Source: a candidate division FCPU426 bacterium (GTDB lineage: Bacteria; Oederibacteriota; Muellerivitia; Muellerivitales; Muellerivitaceae). Taken from it: a DNA stretch of 32,410 bases. The notes below the pieces were generated by a model. The model made no database searches. It was not told where the DNA came from and saw only the letters and a list, made by a program, of their open reading frames with translations. The first letter of the stretch is position 1, and the number at the start of each line of letters is the position of its first letter. The stretch lies in NCBI GenBank assembly GCA_003136635.1, contig PLFD01000032.1, positions 9,806-42,215 on the forward strand. The letters run 5' to 3'. The position numbers and the translations under genes were made by a program. Shown here piece after piece: positions 8,090 to 15,750 of the stretch.

Positions 8090-8385
8090 TTCGATTTGTC
8101 CCCGCTCATCCGATAAGCTTGAACGGCTTTGCGGGCGTCCAGGGTCGGGGTCAGCGCGAGAATGGTGACCAATCCAGTTTCCGAATTTTCCTGCCACCAA
8201 CCATAAGCGATTTTGGCTTTAGCGTGTCCCTGAACCTCGAAAATTTCAACCTGGCAGTTCCACCAAGTGTTATCGCCATTGCTTTCCTCTACCAAGACGC
8301 TTTGAACATGGGTGACGGTGCAATTATGGTTTTCGTGAATGCTTTGTTTTAAGGCTTCAATTAGGTTGTGGGGGCGCTGAACCAT
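8086..8385 (-). CDS. Hypothetical protein, 99 residues
   Basis: I do not recognise the family. The gene is supported by a good ribosome site (GAAGGT about six bases before the ATG) and by a compact fit: its stop overlaps the stop of the convergent amidohydrolase gene by four bases. The protein has no signal peptide or membrane segment. It contains a Trp-rich middle (NTWWNCQVEIF, AYGWWQ) alternating with beta-like stretches, so a small alpha+beta fold is likely. It is transcribed away from rplM, whose promoter lies in the shared upstream region. Confidence 0.6.
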   Translation of the reverse strand: MVQRPHNLIEALKQSIHENHNCTVTHVQSVLVEESNGDNTWWNCQVEIFEVQGHAKAKIAYGWWQENSETGLVTILALTPTLDARKAVQAYRMSGDKSN

Positions 8386-8495
8386 AAAATACCTTCGCTT
8401 TTATTTGATATTACATTTTTTATGCGGTCTATGGGTTTTTACTCCTAGAAGTAGTGAATAGGCTTTAAAACTGTGGTTTTTAGGGCCTTTCGTTC

Positions 8496-8523
8496 TTGAC
8501 AGACCTCTCAAAAACCCTATAAT
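8496..8523 (+). promoter_or_regulatory. Near-consensus sigma-70 promoter for rplM-rpsI
   Basis: TTGACA at 8496-8501 and TATAAT at 8518-8523 are both perfect consensus hexamers separated by 16 bases. Transcription would start near 8530, giving a leader of about 70 nt before the rplM ATG at 8603. A strong housekeeping promoter is expected for a ribosomal protein operon. Confidence 0.8.
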
Positions 8524-8542
8524 TCAGGCCCTTGTAAAAAAA

Positions 8543-8564
8543 GCCCCCTTGTTTTGGAGGAGGC
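8543..8564 (+). promoter_or_regulatory. Candidate rplM leader hairpin
   Basis: The leader RNA can form an imperfect stem between GCCCCCTT and the downstream TGGAGGAGGC side, with one mismatch and a short U-rich loop. Ribosomal protein operons are often autoregulated at such leaders, and L13 leaders are known in some bacteria. The structure is short, so regulation here is only a suggestion. Confidence 0.3.
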
Positions 8565-8602
8565 CAGCCGTTTGATTGATAAAGAAGGATTAGGAAAAGA
8601 AA

Positions 8603-9061
8603 ATGCAAAAGACTTATTTGCCGACGACAAAAGACATTCTGCGCAAATGGTGGATCGTGGATGCGAAAGATCAGGTGTTAGGCCGCCTGACTTCTCAAGT
8701 CGCCGCTATTCTCCGCGGAAAGCATAAGACGACTTTTACCCCTCATGTGGAAAACGGGGATCATGTGGTCATCATCAACGCGGAAAAGATTGTTCTCACG
8801 GGCAAGAAATGGGATACCAAAGCCCATCACCGCACTTCGGGCCGTCCGGGTGGATTATCAACCGAGCATTACAAACAGCTTCGTTTAACCAAACCGGAAA
8901 GAATTTTGGAATACGCCATCAAGGGTATGCTTCCTAAAACCTCTCAAGGCGACCATATGTTTGGCCGGGTGAATATTTATAAGGGCGAAACCCACCCTCA
9001 TGCCGCTCAAAAGCCTGAGCCTTTAACCCTGAAGTACAACGCTAAAAGAGGAGTCAATTAA
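8603..9061 (+). CDS. rplM: 50S ribosomal protein L13 (uL13)
   Basis: A 152-residue large-subunit protein that binds 23S rRNA early in assembly. Family signatures include the opening [37 protein letters not shown] and [24 protein letters not shown] is also present near residue 110. Length is close to the usual 140-150 residues, with a slightly extended C-terminus. The ATG follows an AGGAAAAGAAA site. Its stop overlaps the rpsI ATG by one base (TAATG). The rplM-rpsI pairing is conserved across most bacteria. Confidence 0.98.
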   Translation: MQKTYLPTTKDILRKWWIVDAKDQVLGRLTSQVAAILRGKHKTTFTPHVENGDHVVIINAEKIVLTGKKWDTKAHHRTSGRPGGLSTEHYKQLRLTKPERILEYAIKGMLPKTSQGDHMFGRVNIYKGETHPHAAQKPEPLTLKYNAKRGVN

Positions 9062-9456
9062 TGGCGGCTGCTAAAGAACAATTTATCGCTACTGGCCGTC
9101 GGAAAACTTCCGTGGCCCGTGTTATTTTAAGACCGGGAAAAGGCAACTTTACGGTTAATGGTTTGCCGATTGAAAAATTTTTCCCTGATCAAAAATTGCC
9201 GGTTGTCAAATCTCCTTTGGAGATCGTTTCTGCTTTGGGTAAATATGATGTGTTCGCCAACCTTACGGGCGGCGGAGTAACGGGACAGGCGGAGGCCATG
9301 CGCCACGGTATAGCCCGCGCCTTGACGAAAATTGACTCTGAGTTGAGAGCTCCTTTGAAGGCTGCTGGTTTCTTAACCCGCGATCCGCGTATGGTTGAAA
9401 GAAAAAAATACGGGCGCAAGAAGGCCCGCAGACGCTTCCAGTTCTCGAAACGTTAA
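9061..9456 (+). CDS. rpsI: 30S ribosomal protein S9 (uS9)
   Basis: A 131-residue small-subunit protein whose C-terminal tail reaches toward P-site tRNA. The segment [12 protein letters not shown], the [19 protein letters not shown] block and the basic end [17 protein letters not shown] are diagnostic. The final KR preceded by FS matches the conserved S9 C-terminus. It starts within the stop of rplM and is followed 19 nt later by a terminator hairpin. Confidence 0.98.
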   Translation: MAAAKEQFIATGRRKTSVARVILRPGKGNFTVNGLPIEKFFPDQKLPVVKSPLEIVSALGKYDVFANLTGGGVTGQAEAMRHGIARALTKIDSELRAPLKAAGFLTRDPRMVERKKYGRKKARRRFQFSKR

Positions 9457-9475
9457 TCGAGAAAAGGATTTTCCA

Positions 9476-9508
9476 ATCCCACGTTCCGCAAGGTGCGTGG
9501 GATTTTTT
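9476..9508 (+). terminator. Intrinsic terminator of rplM-rpsI
   Basis: ATCCCACG (9476-9483) pairs with CGTGGGAT (9496-9503) around a 12-nt loop, followed by a T tract through 9508. It lies directly after the rpsI stop. Confidence 0.85.
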
Positions 9509-9544
9509 ATTTCCACTAAAATTTTTAAATGGATTCAAACCCTC

Positions 9545-9982
9545 GTGAATCACAAACCGCAAACTACTCCAAAGCTGGCCGTGAATGCCGTGGTTTTTAA
9601 CGAAGGAAAAGAAGTGCTCTTAGCCAAGCGCACGGACAACGGTCTTTGGTGCATCCCCGGTGGTCATGTGGATTTGGGGGAGACGTTGGTTCAAGCTTGT
9701 CTTCGGGAACTGAAAGAAGAGACGGGTTTAACAGGCGAAGTGATCCGGTTGGTGGGGATTTATTCGGATCCGAAAAACTCGCTTCACATCGCTCAGGGGC
9801 CCGAGTGGCACACGATTCGGACGTCGTTTTTATGTAAAATTATCGGTGGTACAATCACCCCGAGCGAAGAAACGAGTGAGATTCAATATTTTGACGTTCA
9901 TCAGCTGCCGCAGTTGATCACGGATCACGCTCAAAGGGTTCGGGACGCTTACTCCGATTATCCCGCTGCGGTTATCGGATAG
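9545..9982 (+). CDS. Nudix hydrolase
   Basis: A Nudix-fold pyrophosphohydrolase of about 145 residues. The full Nudix box G-x5-E-x7-RE-L-x-EE-x-GL is present, from GHVDLGE to RELKEETGL, with all metal-binding Glu residues. It opens with the core strand KLAVNAVVF. Relatives include ADP-ribose, 8-oxo-dGTP and NADH hydrolases; the substrate is not predictable here. The GTG at 9545 is chosen because longer in-frame starts would place the N-terminus over the upstream terminator hairpin and the end of rpsI, where the residues look like out-of-frame translation. Ribosome-site support for the GTG is weak. Confidence 0.82.
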   Translation: MNHKPQTTPKLAVNAVVFNEGKEVLLAKRTDNGLWCIPGGHVDLGETLVQACLRELKEETGLTGEVIRLVGIYSDPKNSLHIAQGPEWHTIRTSFLCKIIGGTITPSEETSEIQYFDVHQLPQLITDHAQRVRDAYSDYPAAVIG

Positions 9983-10008
9983 TTCATTCCATTAAAAAGA
10001 GGAAAAAT

Positions 10009-10737
10009 ATGGCTACTCGGAGCAAAAAAAAGAAGCCGGTCACTCGTCGAAAAGGGTTCCGTGAACCGGGTCAAAGTTCCAATCCTTATATCGCCAATGA
10101 GTTTAAAGAGCAGGATACCTGGCGGATGTTTAAGATCATGTCCGAATTTGTGGAGGGGTTTGAGGCGTTGCGCGACATTCGGCCGGCGGTGACGGTTTTC
10201 GGTTCGGCTCGTACTCAAGAAAACGATAAGGATTATCAGCTCGCCCGTCAAATTGGAGTCAGTTTATCCAAAAAAGGTTTCTCCATTATTACGGGCGGAG
10301 GGCCGGGTATTATGCAGGCGGCCAATCAAGGCGCCCATGAGGCGGGCGGCAAATCCGTAGGCTGTAATATCGAACTGCCCTTTGAGCAAAAATCCAATCC
10401 CTACGTTAATTTGCCGGTGGACTTTCACTATTTTTTTATCCGTAAGGTGATGTTTTTAAGATACACCTCCGCGGTGGTGGTCATGCCGGGCGGGTTTGGA
10501 ACCATGGATGAATTTTTTGAGGTTTTGACCCTGGTGCAGACCCATAAGATCGACCCCTTTCCCATCATTCTGGTCGACCGCGAATTCTGGCAGGGCGGAT
10601 TAGATTGGATTAAAAAGTCCCTTTTGGGAAACAAGTATATTGATCCGGATGATTTGAAAATCTTTCAACTGGCGGATACGCCTGAAGAAGTTACCAAAAT
10701 CGTCACGCACTACTATAAATACAAAAAGCTTTTATAG
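10009..10737 (+). CDS. LOG family protein (TIGR00730-type phosphoribohydrolase)
   Basis: A 242-residue Rossmann-like protein of the LOG/'lysine decarboxylase-like' family, whose characterised members cleave nucleoside 5'-monophosphates to base and ribose 5-phosphate. The two signatures are GGGPGIMQAAN starting near residue 96 and PGGFGTMDEFFE starting at residue 160. The first 20 residues are strongly basic (RSKKKKPVTRRK) and may contact nucleic acid or simply be disordered. The ATG has an AGAGGAA site. The next gene begins only 6 nt after the stop, implying cotranscription. Older annotations as lysine decarboxylase should not be taken literally. Confidence 0.88.
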   Translation: MATRSKKKKPVTRRKGFREPGQSSNPYIANEFKEQDTWRMFKIMSEFVEGFEALRDIRPAVTVFGSARTQENDKDYQLARQIGVSLSKKGFSIITGGGPGIMQAANQGAHEAGGKSVGCNIELPFEQKSNPYVNLPVDFHYFFIRKVMFLRYTSAVVVMPGGFGTMDEFFEVLTLVQTHKIDPFPIILVDREFWQGGLDWIKKSLLGNKYIDPDDLKIFQLADTPEEVTKIVTHYYKYKKLL

Positions 10738-10743
10738 GCTCTT

Positions 10744-12870
10744 ATGCTAAAAACGCTGATCTTTATTTTGCTGGGTCTTGGCCGGGCTTCCAACGTCTAT
10801 TCGGCGCCGTCGTTTAATTATTTGGATTTATCCAAAGTGGTGAATCGGGGCGTAACCGAGTCCTTTGATGATTCCGCCGTGAAAGTTCAGGATCTACAGG
10901 AAAAAATCGCGTTTAAAAATATTCCCGTGGGGCTTCAAACTTTTCGGGGCATTCCTTTTCAAATTTTGGACCCTGCCCAGAACAACGGCCGTTCTTATGT
11001 TGTCTTAAAGGGCCATCATCAAGCTGAATTTCCCGAAGCCGTTTCCATACCCGCAGGGCATTTAAAAGCCGCGGAACTTTATTTTCTTCACACCTGCCGG
11101 TGGGGCGGAACGGCACCCGATATCAAAGTTGCTGAATATGACGTGGTTTATGACGACGGCCAGGTGGTGGTGATTCCTTTACATGTGGGCGCGGAGATCA
11201 GCAATTTTTGGTACGCGGATGACACATCGGCCAGCTTTATCGCCTGGTGGAATCAATACAAAAACGCGGACATGGGGATCAATCTGTTTCCCTGGAAAAA
11301 TCCACGGCCTGATGTGCCAATTCAGTCCATTATTTTTAAATCAGCGTCCAAAATGCCTATTCCGATTCTTTTCGCGGTTACGGCTTCAAACCAGGAAGCG
11401 CCTATTTCTGCGGTTTCTCCCAAACCCGAAAAAACTGTTCAAACTGACACTTCCCATTGGGATATTTTTACTGCCGCCAGCTCTTCCGTTCAAGGGACGG
11501 TGTTGGATATGAGTTCTCTTTTGGAAGCTCCGGCGGGCAAGCATGGGGTTTTAAAAGCGGATTACGAGAAACTGGTTTTTGCCGATGGAACACCGGCTCG
11601 GTTTTGGGGCTCTGTTTTGAGCGACGGTTGGCCAAACTTTACACCAGCGCAAGAGGCGCAGGTGGCGGACCGCTTAGCGAGTTCGGGTTCTAATTTGGCG
11701 GCTGTTGATCTTTCCAAAATCTCTTCGGTGCCCCAGGTTTTGTCGGGGTTAATTGAATCTTTAAAAACGAAGGGCATTTATGCCTATCTGATTAATCCTA
11801 ATAAGCTGGTTTTACCCCCGGCGCTCGCCAATGACCCTGCGGTTATTTCGGATGGAATTTTAACCCTGGGACAGGCGGTTTGGAACAAACCGGCGGCGGA
11901 CACCCTGTTGCCGCTGGCTTTTAAAGACGACCCCATGACCCTTCATCCCGATAAAAGTCTTCCGGCTCAATTATCCTGGGTAAGGCCTCTCGGTGTTCCC
12001 TACGGCATTTTTTGGCAGGACAGCCGTCCCAACGAATATTTATCCGAAGCGCCTTTGCTCATGGCGTCCTATGGGCTCTTTGAAAACTGGGCCGCGGTTT
12101 TGGGCATGAACGTTTCCGAATCGGACTGGGCGAATGAAGTGGAAATGGACGGTGATTTATCCAACAAGCCGTCTTTGTGGCTTCAATGGCCCATCGCGGC
12201 GCTGGTTTATTTACGGGGCGATTTGAAACAGGGACAGTTATTTGTGCTGAAAACCCAGGATCCCTCCGAATTAAGCGCGGTGAATCAATTAAAAGTACTG
12301 GCTCATCGTTCGGGGTTTAATCCTGGACATCATCGATTGACCACCGATCCCATGGGGGAAGTGGGGCTGAAGCTTAAGGTGCCGGATCAAAGTTTCACCA
12401 CTGATAGTAAACAAATCAATTGGCGCGGTAATATCGGCGTGGTTCAAGTCGAGAGCGCCCGATTTCAGGCGTTTATCGGTTTTTTGGGGAATCGAAAATG
12501 GAATAATGAAGCCTGGTCCGTGGAAACCCCCAATTTGTTCGCTTCGCTTTGCGTGGTTTCTTTGATCGACGAACCCTTGTCCACCTCGAGTCATTTATTG
12601 GTATCGGGAGTGACCCGCATGGAAAATTCGGGAATGATTTACAACCAAGCTAAAACGAAGCTTTTTGATCAAGGCAAACCGCCCGTGCTGGTGGAACGCT
12701 TGACCGCGAAAATCATACTGAAAAGATTCCGTAAGGACACGAAGCTGAAGGTGAGAGGGTTGGATGCGAATGGAAAAGTGGTCAAGACGAGAATTCCCTC
12801 AAAGTGGTCCAAGAACAATTGGATTATTTCCTGGGTCCCTTCCATTTCCTATCTGGAAATTTACCGCTAA
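10744..12870 (+). CDS. Exported protein with glycosidase-like barrel and beta-sandwich domain
   Basis: A 708-residue protein with a signal peptide (residues 1-21, cleavage near YSA-PS). Residues 22-220 look like an all-beta domain with GIPFQILDPAQNNGRSYVVL and YFLHTC, a pattern I associate with modules beside glycoside hydrolases. From about residue 265, VFADGTPARFWGSVLSDGWP resembles the opening of cellulase-like TIM barrels (DG-P-RFWG-N), followed by LADRLASSGSNLAAVDLS. The later part has a Trp-rich segment and ends in an Ig-like beta region near residues 640-708. I could not identify a convincing pair of catalytic Glu residues, so it may be a binding or degenerate member. It follows the LOG gene by 6 nt with only a weak ribosome site. 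Confidence 0.6.
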   Translation: MLKTLIFILLGLGRASNVYSAPSFNYLDLSKVVNRGVTESFDDSAVKVQDLQEKIAFKNIPVGLQTFRGIPFQILDPAQNNGRSYVVLKGHHQAEFPEAVSIPAGHLKAAELYFLHTCRWGGTAPDIKVAEYDVVYDDGQVVVIPLHVGAEISNFWYADDTSASFIAWWNQYKNADMGINLFPWKNPRPDVPIQSIIFKSASKMPIPILFAVTASNQEAPISAVSPKPEKTVQTDTSHWDIFTAASSSVQGTVLDMSSLLEAPAGKHGVLKADYEKLVFADGTPARFWGSVLSDGWPNFTPAQEAQVADRLASSGSNLAAVDLSKISSVPQVLSGLIESLKTKGIYAYLINPNKLVLPPALANDPAVISDGILTLGQAVWNKPAADTLLPLAFKDDPMTLHPDKSLPAQLSWVRPLGVPYGIFWQDSRPNEYLSEAPLLMASYGLFENWAAVLGMNVSESDWANEVEMDGDLSNKPSLWLQWPIAALVYLRGDLKQGQLFVLKTQDPSELSAVNQLKVLAHRSGFNPGHHRLTTDPMGEVGLKLKVPDQSFTTDSKQINWRGNIGVVQVESARFQAFIGFLGNRKWNNEAWSVETPNLFASLCVVSLIDEPLSTSSHLLVSGVTRMENSGMIYNQAKTKLFDQGKPPVLVERLTAKIILKRFRKDTKLKVRGLDANGKVVKTRIPSKWSKNNWIISWVPSISYLEIYR

Positions 12871-12879
12871 GCACCCCAC

Positions 12880-12907
12880 TTGAATAAATTGAAAAGCTTT
12901 GTAATAT
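12880..12907 (+). promoter_or_regulatory. Possible sigma-70 promoter for the PilZ gene
   Basis: TTGAAT at 12880-12885 and TAATAT at 12902-12907 are separated by 16 bases in an AT-rich gap upstream of the PilZ ATG at 12964. Both hexamers keep most consensus positions. A second AT-rich GATAAT at 12919 lacks a well-spaced -35. Confidence 0.4.
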
Positions 12908-12963
12908 TTGAATTGTGCGATAATATTCTTGATAACTAAATTCATCAATGTTGAGGACTTTTT

Positions 12964-13320
12964 ATGAGCGATTCTAACCAACCCAATAAACGAAAGCATA
13001 ACCGCATAAAATTTGATGGTGATATCAGCATTCATCCGGTGATGCAGTCACTGTCGGGCAATATACTGGAAGTTACCCAAAAGGCCATCCGGGCCAAGGG
13101 CGGGGATATCAGCGAAGGAGGTATTCGTCTGGAGCTGGGGGATACCAATTCTCCCAATGATATATTCAAGGTTCATTTTAAAATTCAATCTTCCGAATCG
13201 GTGGAGGCTTACGCCAAACTGGTCTGGAAAAGCGGCACGACCTGCGGTCTTCAATTTCTCGTTTTGGATGAAAGTTCCCGCGAGCAAATCAAAAATCACG
13301 TTGAGAAGAAAAAAAGCTGA
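12964..13320 (+). CDS. PilZ domain protein (cyclic-di-GMP receptor)
   Basis: A 118-residue stand-alone PilZ protein. Both halves of the c-di-GMP binding signature are present: the RxxxR loop (R10 to R14 in RKHNR) and the D/N-x-S-x-x-G strand (D48, S50, G53 in DISEGG). The C-terminal part AYAKLVWKSGTTCGLQFL matches the closing strands of the beta barrel. Stand-alone PilZ proteins act as adaptors that pass c-di-GMP levels to motility, polysaccharide or adhesion machinery; the partner is unknown. The ATG has a GAGGA site. Confidence 0.85.
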   Translation: MSDSNQPNKRKHNRIKFDGDISIHPVMQSLSGNILEVTQKAIRAKGGDISEGGIRLELGDTNSPNDIFKVHFKIQSSESVEAYAKLVWKSGTTCGLQFLVLDESSREQIKNHVEKKKS

Positions 13321-13453
13321 TTTTTTGTCCGATTAGTTACTGCTGGCATTTGAAATTCATTTATACGACAATTCCTCCCGCTTCTCTTTACCCGTTATCC
13401 CGTTAGAACCGATATGGGAAAAAGGCTTAATTTCATCCTATTTTTTGGAAGCC

Positions 13454-15661
13454 ATGAAAAAGACTTATCAAGATATCAATGAGGAACAACGGGAAGCGGT
13501 TTTTCATAACGCCGGGCCGGCGCTGATTTTAGCCGGCGCCGGCTCCGGTAAAACCCGGGTAGTCACCTACCGCATCATTCGTCTCATTGATGAAATGAAA
13601 ATTGCCCCGTTCAATATTCTGGCGGTCACCTTTACCAACAAAGCGGCGCAATCCATGAGGGATAGGGTCGCGGACATCGGCGGGCGGGGCAAAGCCAAAG
13701 ACATCTTTATCGGCACTTTTCACGCGCTCTGCTTGCAAATCCTCAAACTTCACGCGGACAAGCTGGGCTACCAGCCGGGTTTTACCATTTATGACGATTC
13801 GGATCAGCAGGGTCTGATTAAAGAATGTTTGTGGGATTTGAAGTGGGATGAAAAGCTGGTTAATCCCCGGGCGGTTCACTCTTACATCAGCGCCGCCAAG
13901 AACGAGCTCAAAACGCCGAAAGACTATGAGGAAATGGTTGCCGGGATCTTTATGGAAAAGGTAGCGCAAATTTACCCGCGCTATCAAACCAAACTCAAAC
14001 AAAACAACGGCATGGATTTTGACGATCTTCTCTTTAACGCTGTCACCCTGTTGAAGCAATATCCGGATATTTTGGAAGGCTACCGCGCCCGGTTTAAATA
14101 TATTTCGGTCGATGAGTATCAGGATATTAATACCTCCCAGTATCAGCTGATCTCCATGATCGCCCATCCCCTGAACAACCTTTGTGTGGTCGGTGACCCG
14201 GATCAGTCCATCTACGGCTGGCGGGGAGCGGATATCCGCAACATTCTGCGCTTCGAGCAGGACTTTCCCGGCGCCAAAACCTTTAAACTTCAGCAAAACT
14301 ACCGTTCCACCAAGTCCATCATTCAGGCCGCCCAGGCGGTCATCCGCAATAATTCCCAGCGTAAAGAAAAAGAACTTTTCTCGATGCGGGAAATGGGTGA
14401 AACGCCCATTTATTACCAGGCCGAGGATGATAAAGAGGAAGCGGAGTTTGTGCTTAAGACCATTTATGAACGGCTGGGCCAGCCGGGCCGGGCTTTCCGC
14501 CATGTGGCCATTTTGTACCGCACCAACGCCCAGTCCCGGGTGCTGGAGGACGCCTGCCGCCGCCACAACATCCCTTATATTATCGTGGGGGGGCTGAAGT
14601 TTTATGACCGAAAAGAAGTGAAAGACATGCTGGCTTATTTTCACGTCATGGCGAACCCGAAAGATTCCGTAAGTCTGCGCCGTATGATTAACATTCCCAT
14701 CCGGGGTATCGGCAGCGGCACGGTTGAAAAACTGGAAGAAGCGGCCAAAAGGCTGGATGTCACCATGCTGGACGCGGCCCGGCAGTCCTCTTTGAACGGC
14801 GACTTTCCCAAGAAAACTACCCAGGCTCTGGCTACCTTCGTCAATATGATGGATGAACTCATCGCGTTAAAAGAGACTCTCCTGCCGTCCCAGTTTGTCA
14901 AAGCGGTTTTGGAACGGTCCGGCTATTTGACGGACCTGGCCGCCGATGACACTTCCGAATCCAAAATGAGAATTGAAAACTTAAAAGAACTGGTCAACTC
15001 CGTGGCGGATTACGAATCGACCGCTGAAACGCCATCGCTCGAAGGCTATCTGGATCAGGTCTCGCTGGTGGCCGATGTGGACAAGCTGGAAGACAAAAGA
15101 AACTGCGTGACGCTGATGACCATGCACAACGCGAAGGGGTTGGAATATCCCATCGTGTTTATTACCGGCATGGAAGAGGGATTGTTTCCCCATAACAATT
15201 CCATCGATGAGGACAACGAGGTGCAGGAAGAACGCCGTCTTTGCTATGTGGGCCTTACTCGGGCCATGGATATTCTTTATTTAACCGGCGCCGCCTGCCG
15301 CTATGTTTATGGCACGGCCCAATGGCGCGCCCCGTCCCGGTTCCTGTCCGAGATTCCCAAAGATATGATTCAATTTACCGGCAAAGCCGCGGGTATTGCG
15401 GCCACGCAAGGTGGCCTTTATGAAGTGGCAAACGCCAAGAAAAAAGAATTCGACGAACTTAAAGATCCCGAGTGGGACGACAGCGAACCGGTCATGGCAC
15501 CCTATGGTTTGGGCGACACCGTGAAGCATGCCAAGTTTGGCCGGGGAATGGTGCTGGGGCTGATGGGCTCGGGTGAGGATTTAAAGGTGACAGTTTCCTT
15601 TCCCAATCACGGTAAAAAGCAACTTTTGGCGAAACTCGCAAACTTGGAAAAAATCGAATAA
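13454..15661 (+). CDS. pcrA: ATP-dependent DNA helicase PcrA/UvrD
   Basis: A superfamily 1A 3'-5' helicase of about 735 residues, the usual PcrA length. Visible motifs in order: Q-motif LNEEQREAV-like start, Walker A AGAGSGKT with Lys33, FTNKAA (Ia), DEYQDIN (II), GDPDQSIYGWRGA (III), QNYRS (IV), TMHNAKGLEYPIVF with GMEEGLFPH (V region) and VGLTRA (VI). The C-terminal segment with HAKFGRGMVLG is the PcrA/UvrD Tudor-like tail that contacts RNA polymerase. It acts in nucleotide excision repair and in removing stalled polymerase or RecA. The ATG at 13454 is preferred over the in-frame TTG at 13445 because GGAAG sits just upstream of the ATG. Confidence 0.95.
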   Translation: MKKTYQDINEEQREAVFHNAGPALILAGAGSGKTRVVTYRIIRLIDEMKIAPFNILAVTFTNKAAQSMRDRVADIGGRGKAKDIFIGTFHALCLQILKLHADKLGYQPGFTIYDDSDQQGLIKECLWDLKWDEKLVNPRAVHSYISAAKNELKTPKDYEEMVAGIFMEKVAQIYPRYQTKLKQNNGMDFDDLLFNAVTLLKQYPDILEGYRARFKYISVDEYQDINTSQYQLISMIAHPLNNLCVVGDPDQSIYGWRGADIRNILRFEQDFPGAKTFKLQQNYRSTKSIIQAAQAVIRNNSQRKEKELFSMREMGETPIYYQAEDDKEEAEFVLKTIYERLGQPGRAFRHVAILYRTNAQSRVLEDACRRHNIPYIIVGGLKFYDRKEVKDMLAYFHVMANPKDSVSLRRMINIPIRGIGSGTVEKLEEAAKRLDVTMLDAARQSSLNGDFPKKTTQALATFVNMMDELIALKETLLPSQFVKAVLERSGYLTDLAADDTSESKMRIENLKELVNSVADYESTAETPSLEGYLDQVSLVADVDKLEDKRNCVTLMTMHNAKGLEYPIVFITGMEEGLFPHNNSIDEDNEVQEERRLCYVGLTRAMDILYLTGAACRYVYGTAQWRAPSRFLSEIPKDMIQFTGKAAGIAATQGGLYEVANAKKKEFDELKDPEWDDSEPVMAPYGLGDTVKHAKFGRGMVLGLMGSGEDLKVTVSFPNHGKKQLLAKLANLEKIE

Positions 15662-15676
15662 ATCTCGAAAACTTTA

Positions 15677-15701
15677 CACAAAAATCAGTATATTTTTTGT
15701 G
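15677..15701 (+). terminator. Possible AT-rich terminator after pcrA
   Basis: CACAAAAA (15677-15684) pairs with TTTTTGTG (15694-15701) around a 9-nt loop, 16 bases after the pcrA stop. The stem is A/T rich and there is no separate T tract after it, so it may be only a weak terminator. Confidence 0.35.
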
Positions 15702-15750
15702 AATTGTTATATGCTGTTTTTGTTGTCGTGAATTTTATTCTATTTTTGGA

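Noticed and set aside
9395..9544. Longer N-terminus for the Nudix protein
   Set aside because: It would overlap the end of rpsI and the terminator hairpin, and its residues are unlike the family; the core begins after the GTG at 9545.
10009..10737. Lysine decarboxylase
   Set aside because: GGGPGIMQ and PGGFGTMDE identify the LOG phosphoribohydrolase family; the decarboxylase name is a legacy misannotation.
13529..14644. 371-codon minus-strand frame inside pcrA
   Set aside because: The opposite strand encodes all helicase motifs in order; the antisense frame shows no domain.
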